A DNA stretch of 49,165 nt, taken from Chromera velia. Its lineage: Eukaryota > Sar > Chromeraceae. This document shows, one piece after another, positions 42,480 through 49,165 of this stretch (positions are counted from its first letter, which is position 1; every line of letters starts with the position of its first letter). A model generated the notes under the pieces. The model saw nothing but the letters and a program-made list of their open reading frames with translations, ran no database searches and was not told the origin of the DNA. Made by a program: the position numbers and the translations under genes. The stretch is from positions 5,432 through 54,596 of the forward strand of contig JAHBMJ010000171.1 in NCBI GenBank assembly GCA_018398765.1, in the 5' to 3' direction.

Positions 42480-43940
42480 TCTGAAGATTTCAAGCTAGTG
42501 GCTGCTAGTCACTTTGAAAGTCTAGGATTACTTCAAAGTTTGTTTAACACTTTCATCATACCTAACTTACTCAAACTATTTCATCACACCTATTATGACA
42601 CAATTATTTATGTCACTAGTACTAGTGTATAGGGTATTGTATCACAATTTTAATTGTCTCACACTATAGTTTCAATGTATACGTGTTTGGCAGCGTGATG
42701 TTGTTCGTTTGCGCAATGCGGAAGGTGGTTATACAGATGTGCATGGAGCAATTAGAAGGGTCTGAAACTTTTGAGCCGGTTAAGCCAGTCCGCGCGATTC
42801 CGGCGGCGCCCAGGGCCCAGAAAGGTACCAAATTGGTCCCCAGAGGCCGAGGAGTGCGTTGGTGCAAGAATTTGGGCGAAAACTTTCCGGGGCCACTCTC
42901 AAAATCCCGAAATTGTGCTTAGAATGCTCAAAAAGCATACCAACACACAGAGAAGGGTCATTTCGTCCTCTTGTCCCTTCCTGTCTACCTTGTTGTGTAG
43001 AGCAGTACCGATGGTCAAACTGGCATAATCCCGCTCCGCTAGTACTACACAGCTTGCCTCTTTATCAGGGTGAAGTCTTGTGGTGTAGTTGATCTGCTTT
43101 GGCATGTCTGGCAGCTCCAGTCTGGACCAGTCAGGAAAGTACCTCCCAGGCCTCCAAAGCAACATTCCTTCTTTCTACCAGGAGGCCGCAAAATCGATCC
43201 CCAGCAATTTTGCCCAATGCCCTATGTCTGTTGTCATCCTCCCAGGCCAGCGGGATAGGTTCCTGGTGAGTCTGCTGCTAGGTCTGCTGGTTGTAGGAAG
43301 GCGAGATTGTTTTGTGTTCCTGTAACAGTTGTGGAGAATTGGTGTCTCAGGGGTATTAATCGACCTCCAACTCCCCCGGTAAGTGGTTCTGTCCTGCTCT
43401 TTCCCTCCAGACAGGAGCATATGAGTGTTGGGCAGTACCTTCGTGCAATGGCTGCAGGTTTAAAGTGCTCAAGAAGGAAAAAGCCCTTCCGGCAATTTGA
43501 CATAGGGCGCCATCTGGAGTGTATCTTTCTGTTCATGAGCAGACTTATCAGTTGAAGTCCACAGTGCATCAACCATTCCTTATCCCCTGTTAGAACTAAG
43601 TTACCTGGACCAGATGGAGCATGTTGGTATGCATTTTATCATCATTGATATACCACAGCCCTTTCTGAACTTCTGAGTCCAGGAAGGCCACTTTGGCCTC
43701 TTCAGGTGTCAGACCTCAGACGTCCGTTCTTTGGACTCCCTGTGAGTCTGGGAGTCGTTTTTTCTACACTAAGCAGCTAGAGAGAGTCTAGAGAGGCGAA
43801 CTGACGTCTCCTAGGGTCGTTGGTTTGAGTCCAGGAGGGAAAAGGGAACAGAGGGCTGTTCCTTTTCCCCTCGAAATTTTTAAGCCGGTTAAGGTCTGGC
43901 GGCGGGTTCTAATTGGTCCATGCACATTTGTATGACCCGC
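42480..43940. other. Intergenic region, fragments only
   Basis: Short coding-like pieces on the minus strand at 42899-43165 and 43234-43572 (for example RYFPDWSRLELPDMPKQINY) do not assemble into a frame or a recognisable family. They may be an old gene or element fragment. The phrase AGCCGGTTAAG occurs at about 42775 and 43883. No gene is claimed. Confidence 0.4.
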
Positions 43941-43954
43941 TGCCGCGTTGCGTG

Positions 43955-44440
43955 TGGTGAGTGAATGGGTGAATGAATGAGTGAGTGAGTGAGTGACTAA
44001 TTGAGTGATTGGGTGAGTGAGTGAGTGAGTGAGTGAGTGAGTGACATCTATGAGTTGGCAAGCTATTTAAAACAGTAAAAATAGTTGAAAAAATAGTAAA
44101 AATAGTTCAAATAGTTACTATTTTTACTATTTACTACATCAAATAGTAAAATAGTTAGCTATTTTTACTATTTAAATAGTAAAATAGTGCTATTTTACTA
44201 TTAAAATAGTAAAAATATCTAACTATTATGAACTATTTTACTATTTGACGTAGCGAATAGTAAAAATAGTCACTATTTTCACTATTTTTACTGTCATAGC
44301 AAGCCGACTCATAGATGGAGTGAGTGAATGAGTAAATGCATGAGTGAGTTAGATGAGTGAGTGACAGTGAGTGAGTGCTAAAATGAGTGACTGAGTACGT
44401 GAGTGACTGAGGTAGGTGAGTGAGTGAGTGACTAGCCCGT
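43955..44440. repeat. GTGA microsatellite split by a foldback element
   Basis: GTGA units at 43955-44044 and again at about 44318-44430, with the foldback element 44045-44317 between them. Confidence 0.85.
44045..44317. mobile_element. Foldback (long-inverted-repeat) element
   Basis: The left end CATCTATGAGTTGGC and right end GCCGACTCATAGATG are inverted copies with one mismatch. Homology continues inward through CAGTAAAAATAG on both arms. The interior consists almost entirely of TAGTAAAA and TTTTACTA words in alternating orientation, so the whole 273 bases could fold on itself. It sits inside a GTGA microsatellite, which hides any target duplication. Confidence 0.7.
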
Positions 44441-46995
44441 GCACTATAAAATTCTAAAAAAAAAAATAAAAAAATAAAGGTCTTATTTGTTTTTTTTTTA
44501 GAAGTTTACAAAATTAAAGCTGTTAGTAAAGCACTTCAAACTATATGTGAATATAGCAGAACAGTTCAAACTTTAAGGACTGTGAAGACTTTAAATCACT
44601 TTGAAAGTCTAGGATCACTTAAATTTTTCTCTAATAATTTTATCACACTTAAGTTATTCTAACTATTTCGTCACACCTATTGTGACACAAGTAATGCATA
44701 TCATATCCAGGAAGCATATTTTTAACACAATCATCATGGGCTTGTGGCATCCTAGTAAAAGTAATCTAACATTAGACTAGAAGATAACTTCCTATTTATA
44801 CATAGCTCTGTCGTTTTGCTTTATATGTCAAATATGTAAAATTGAAAAAATGGTAGTCTAGGAGCGCTCTACGAATTAAAAAAAAAATTTAGGACTTCAA
44901 ACTAAATTTTTGACCCAATGTGAGGCCCGTAGGACCCAACTAATTAGTATAAGTCTTCACTAAGTCTATTTAACCATCTTAGTCCAACGCCACCCCTTTT
45001 TTCTGATAAACTCAAATCTCCGTTTTTTTCAAAAAAAAAAAAAATATGCATTAATTTTGTCCCCCTAGGTGTGAAGCGCTCAACATTAATTCATTAATTG
45101 AATCAAAACGTCAAAAAGATATAAATCAATTTTATATAAAAATACTTTGAATAATTTGTGATGCAATGATACTGTTTGATGTGGGTTAACGTTTGAGATT
45201 GATTTTATTTTCATCATAGTGAGTCTATGAAATTTCTGTTTTTTGTTTTTCAGTTTTTTTCAAAAAAATCATAGAGTGCTGACACATATTGCTGTAAGGC
45301 TTTGCTTACAACAATAATACAGTTGAAAAGCGTCAACGTTTTTCTTTCATTACTGTAAACTTGTGCGGCTGTTTGTTATCTATTAGAATTATTTTGGTTT
45401 TAAAAAGTTTTTACAAGTAGAAATTGAAACATCGATATCGGCTAGATGGTTAAGCACGGGGTTCCGGGTCAGTCCATTCTTCTCAGCCCACTAAACAGAA
45501 ACAATGCCCCAATCTGTAATCTAAAGGCAGACATTGCGTTCTTGCAGCAGCTTCTCCTAGACCTGTTCTGTTGTAAAACAGACTCCAAAAACTTAAAAAG
45601 AGGGAAAGCTTTGTAAACACAAAACCTATGGTGGGCCTAGGGGAATCTGTAGAGGCGTGAGTCTGTCTGGCTATGCTAGCTGCGGTCAATCTTCTTCTTA
45701 GAAGGACATCAAAATTTATTCTTTCAATAATGCGCGCATGAGTGCGTGCTCGGGTTCTGGCCCCCCCCCCTCTCGATCCTCAACTCCTGCAGCCCTCATG
45801 CTAGATCTTCGATTTTCCTCCCCAGCCCCTTTCCTTCCTCCTGGGTAAAGAATTTTCTGTTCAATCCAGGGGGACCTTCGGACGACTCTCTCAGTATCTA
45901 AACCAAAAAACTTTTTATCACTGGGCCGTCGTCAGGAATCATGGTGGCAGAGGAATCCAATCACAGGGGGATAACAGAAAGGAGTCTCAGAAACGGGGAT
46001 AGAGAGCGAAACCGAAATCACCACCATGCAGGGAGACGGGAGCAGAAAAGCAATCCCCTCCTGGTAAGGAGTGCAGTCTACAGGGTAGGAACCCTACAGA
46101 ACACTTCCCTGAATATCGACTCCTGAGGAAGGGCTCGGCTGCTAAGTACAGTGGACAGTCAGCAGCGAAGAAAGAATACACATAAGATCAAACGAGAATC
46201 AGACGAGATGCAAGCACAGTCAACATAGTGACTTCGCTTCCCTGGGGCTGACTAGCTGGGCTACTATGTGGCAAGGCGCGCACTAAACTCTATTCAGTAT
46301 TCACTGGCCCTTAATAGATCGAAATTGGAGTCTAGATCAAAATTATATAAACAGAGTGTTTGTTATTGTAAATTAAAAGGTTTATAGACCCTAATATGAT
46401 AGAGATCGATGGTTTGAAGCTTTGAATCTCTCAAAAATGAGTTTGAATATCTAAAATTAAAGTGAACGAAACTTAATTAACATTTAGAGTCTAGAATTTT
46501 GGACTCAGAATTATTATTTTAGAACACTTTCTTAATTTATGTTTGATCTATATCCTATTGTATTTAGGAGTAATTAGAAGAATTGGAATGCTTGATTCTA
46601 TGAATCCTTCTCTGACAGTTTCATAACGGGAACTACCTTTTGATATAAGAAGACACCTGCTCATAATTTTCTGAAGAAAAATGGTTGAGAAATAAAGGAG
46701 ATCTGGTTATCCAAATATCTTTACCGTCTCCGTCTGTTTCTTTTCCAAACATCACTCTGCTGGGCCGGTTTCTGTGTCCGCTTGCCACTCTCTTTGCTCC
46801 CGGAAGGAGCGGAGGCGCAGAAGCGTAGCCACCGGTGGGGAAGCGAAAGGACCCGCCGAACCCAGCTACATGAGCAACCGATACACGGCCACGCAGGGCC
46901 GAACATATACGCATAGCTCAGATTGAGCATAAAATTCCTCGGTGCTGCTTTTATCTCTATTGAATAAACCCATCGAGACTCGACAAGGGAGCAGC
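44441..46995. other. AT-rich intergenic region
   Basis: A/T homopolymers and short open frames without splice structure or motifs. A stretch from 45740 to 46260 is less AT-rich and may be the 5' part of the retroelement-like region that follows, but nothing in it is recognisable. Confidence 0.4.
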
Positions 46996-46999
46996 ATCC

Positions 47000-48416
47000 A
47001 TGTCGCAGTCTCCTGAATATAAGTACTCTTCTCCTTCCCCATCTCGACATGAGCTCTCTGATAAGAGAGCTAGGCCGTCTCCTCCTCCGTTTTCAATTAA
47101 CATCTCCTACTCCTCCATCTTCAACCACTGACTACCATCGCCCAGGACGTCAAAAAATATTAAAAGGCCAGTCAAAGAGTAAGGCAGATGACGCCAGCGA
47201 AGTGGGCCTGTCCACAGCCAAGGGAGCCTCCCCAGCGGGGCAGCTAACTCTCCACCACCATGTGCATCCCCCTGCAAGTCCGCCTCTCAGCCAGATGGGC
47301 CCCCTAATCAGACTGAAAAAAACTACCCCGCCCTTTTTACGGTAGGGAGAGCATAGGAAGCGATAACAGTTGGGCTCTCTCCACCCACCCAGCCAGTCAC
47401 AGTGTGCGCGTGGGGCCCAGTGGGGAGGGACAAAGAGAAGGAGAGGAGGTGGATGGACGCTGCAGCACTGGCTGCAAACGCATGCCAGACAGACCCACCC
47501 CGGGTGGAGCAGGGCAGAATTAAAAGGGCGCAATGGTGGGAGGAGGAGAGGAAGGGATACGCCAAAGCGGTTAGAAGGGCGAGGAAGGAAGCGAAGGAGT
47601 GGAGGGCGGAGCAACAAAGGCAGCCGCCACCCAGCTCTAGCTTCATTATAGTAGAAGTCCGCACCCTTCCAAACCCCCCCGCCCAAGATACCACAAAATT
47701 TAATCCTCCCCCTTCCAATTCAAGAACCTTTCGGACCCTCTAGGCTGCGACGAGGGATGGTTGACCCAATCAGACAGGCCAGGGAACGCCGAGCGCGAGT
47801 CAAGACAGCAACTCGCAGAGAATGGGAAGAGGAGGCAGAAAAGGAAATCCAGGAGAGGGAGGAGCGGAGAGCCAGATGGAGGAGGGGAGAGAACCCACAC
47901 CCGAGGTAACCTGCACAGCCCCAGACGCCACAGATCATCAAAAAGATGGTGGAGGCAGCCATCCGCACAACCCTCCCCGATGATGAGCGAACAGACAGGC
48001 AGGCAAGGCCGCCATCCATCACTCCAATAATCTGCCGACTAAATGTTAGCCCAGCCGGAGCCAACCTCACACCCAATGCGGGGCTGACAGATGATGAGGC
48101 CCTCTAGAAGGGGATCGAGAACTCGCTGTCAGAGACGCTAGGCCCTGCCCCTCCTACTTATTCTGACTTACCTTCCTCTCCTTCCTCCGCTTCCTCTTCA
48201 TCTTCCTTGTCCTCTTCCTCTTCCTCTTCCTCTTCCTCCTCCTCTTCCTCTTCCTGTTCCTCTTTTTATTCCCCTCCCTTCTCTTTTCAGGCACCCTTAG
48301 TTCAGATTCAAGAACAGCCAGATATACAAGCAGGCACAGACAGACAGACAGAAAGCCAAGCATGGACAGTAGTCAAAGCAAAAAGGCAGACCAGAGCAGC
48401 CGCAGTGCAGGCGTAA
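47000..48416 (+). pseudogene. Decayed coding region, possibly a retroelement ORF1
   Basis: Plus-strand coding-like pieces in changing frames. An ATG at 47000 opens 43 codons starting MSQSPEYKYSSPSPSRHELS and ending at TGA 47129-47131. A highly charged helical segment from about 47402 to 47640 contains WWEEERKGYAKAVRRARKEA. Another from 47760 to 47910 contains TATRREWEEEAEKEIQERE. Then come a Ser-rich microsatellite-coded run and WTVVKAKRQTR before a stop near 48416. The mix of a Ser/Pro-rich start, coiled coil and basic tail is common in non-LTR ORF1 proteins, but no polymerase or zinc knuckle is present in the window. Confidence 0.3.
48180..48265. repeat. CTTCCT-rich microsatellite
   Basis: Tandem CCTCTT and CTTCCT units, translated as polyserine in one plus-strand frame. 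Confidence 0.85.
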
Positions 48417-48615
48417 ACGGAAACAGGCGAAAGATAGTAAGACAAGACAGACTCAGGCAGCCACAAACAGCGACAGAGAGACACAGAAAGCCGGAGGCAG
48501 ACACAGACAGCTACAGGCAGACACAGACAGATGCAGGCAGCCACAGATAGATACAGACAGACGCAGACAAACGCAGACAGACACAGACAGACGCAGATTC
48601 AGACAGATGTAGATA
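48325..48615. repeat. Imperfect CAGACA-type repeat array
   Basis: Repeated CAGACA units mixed with CACAGA, GATAGA and GCAGCC variants over about 290 bases. Long open frames on both strands here are only translated repeat. Confidence 0.8.
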
Positions 48616-48619
48616 AATA

Positions 48620-49165
48620 CAGCCAATGATAGCAAGACATAGAAAGAAACAGCCAGCAACAGAAAGACAGCAGGAGGGGAGTCCGACGGCCAAGTAAACA
48701 ACTAAACACCTGTGACACGGCTGGCGGGGAGGGGGGCCCAAATATCTGAGACATGGTGGCTGGCCCTTCCTCCCCCTGCAAGCAAGAGGAGGGGGTGCGT
48801 GTTCCTCTAGGGGATTGTTGTGCGGCGGGGGAGGGGGGCCAACCCATGGCCGGACCCTCCCCCGGGCAGATGGGGGAGTCTGGCCTCAGGGGAGAAGGAA
48901 GCGCTTAAGACAAACCCGCCGCCAGCCCGCAGGAAGGTCCCCTCACACCCATCCAAAGATACACCCACACCCAACCCCAACCATGGCCCTCCGCATCCCC
49001 CAACCACATACCAGAACGTTTTTATATAGGCACTGTCATGCCCTCTTCATAACTCACCAGGACCCCCCCAACCCCACCACCACCCAGGAGATGGAGATTT
49101 GATAAAGCGAGCATCCCCAGACAAAACTTAAACCCTCTCCCCCTCCAACCCCCTCCCCCCCCCCC
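48620..49165. other. C-rich terminal region
   Basis: No gene is supported. The sequence becomes C-rich with runs of CCCC, and the window ends in a C homopolymer, the kind of place where an assembly stops. Confidence 0.5.

Noticed and set aside
43770-43850. tRNA-like sequence (GGTTTGAGTCC resembles a B box)
   Set aside because: No acceptor stem, a poor T stem and no convincing A box, so no tRNA can be supported.
45430-45480. tRNA-like start (GGCTAGATGGTTAAGC)
   Set aside because: The A-box-like sequence has no B box or cloverleaf downstream.
47150-47686. 178-codon minus-strand ORF rich in Leu, Pro and Trp
   Set aside because: Shadow of the charged plus-strand coding remnant; composition is explained by the complementary codons.

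Overview
The window looks like nuclear DNA of an intron-rich eukaryotic microbe, not a prokaryote. Host genes are split into many short exons with clean GT-AG introns (donors mostly GTCAGT, GTGAGT, GTCGGT or GTAGGT). Introns are full of microsatellites, and intergenic DNA is AT-rich and crowded with Copia-type LTR retrotransposons and small inverted-repeat elements. A hybrid histidine kinase, a SOUL haem-binding protein with an N-terminal signal peptide, and many TGCATGCA words would suit a chromerid or related complex-plastid alga (for example Chromera velia). The species call is inference only.

Layout. 1-2221: AT-rich intergenic DNA. 2222-11000 (minus): gene A, modelled here as 15 exons and about 1,037 residues, an unrecognised protein with cysteine-rich modules. 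12540-16413 (minus): a membrane-bound hybrid histidine kinase whose H, N, G1, G2 and receiver motifs can be followed across exons, but which carries in-frame stops and frame breaks and is called a pseudogene. 17848-23701 (plus): a decayed Copia element with two LTRs. 23702-30965: mostly intergenic, holding a hAT-like element with an 8-bp target duplication and a second small element nested inside it, a diverged duplicated repeat, an 81-bp tandem repeat and transposase-like wreckage. 30966-34872 (minus): a complete 8-exon SOUL gene. 35627-about 36495 (plus): a small gene for a predicted secreted protein, divergent from the SOUL gene across a 754-bp spacer with a GC-rich island. 36925-40914 (minus): a second Copia element with a matching target duplication, lacking recognisable protease and integrase. 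40915-46990: AT-rich repeats, including a duplicated block, a 47-codon ORF and a long foldback element inside a GTGA microsatellite. 47000-48416: decayed coding-like DNA resembling a retroelement ORF1, then microsatellites to the end.

Apart from the divergent SOUL/secreted-protein pair, nothing indicates that the genes act in one pathway. Exon models were built by eye from splice signals, reading-frame continuity and family motifs, with no transcript support.
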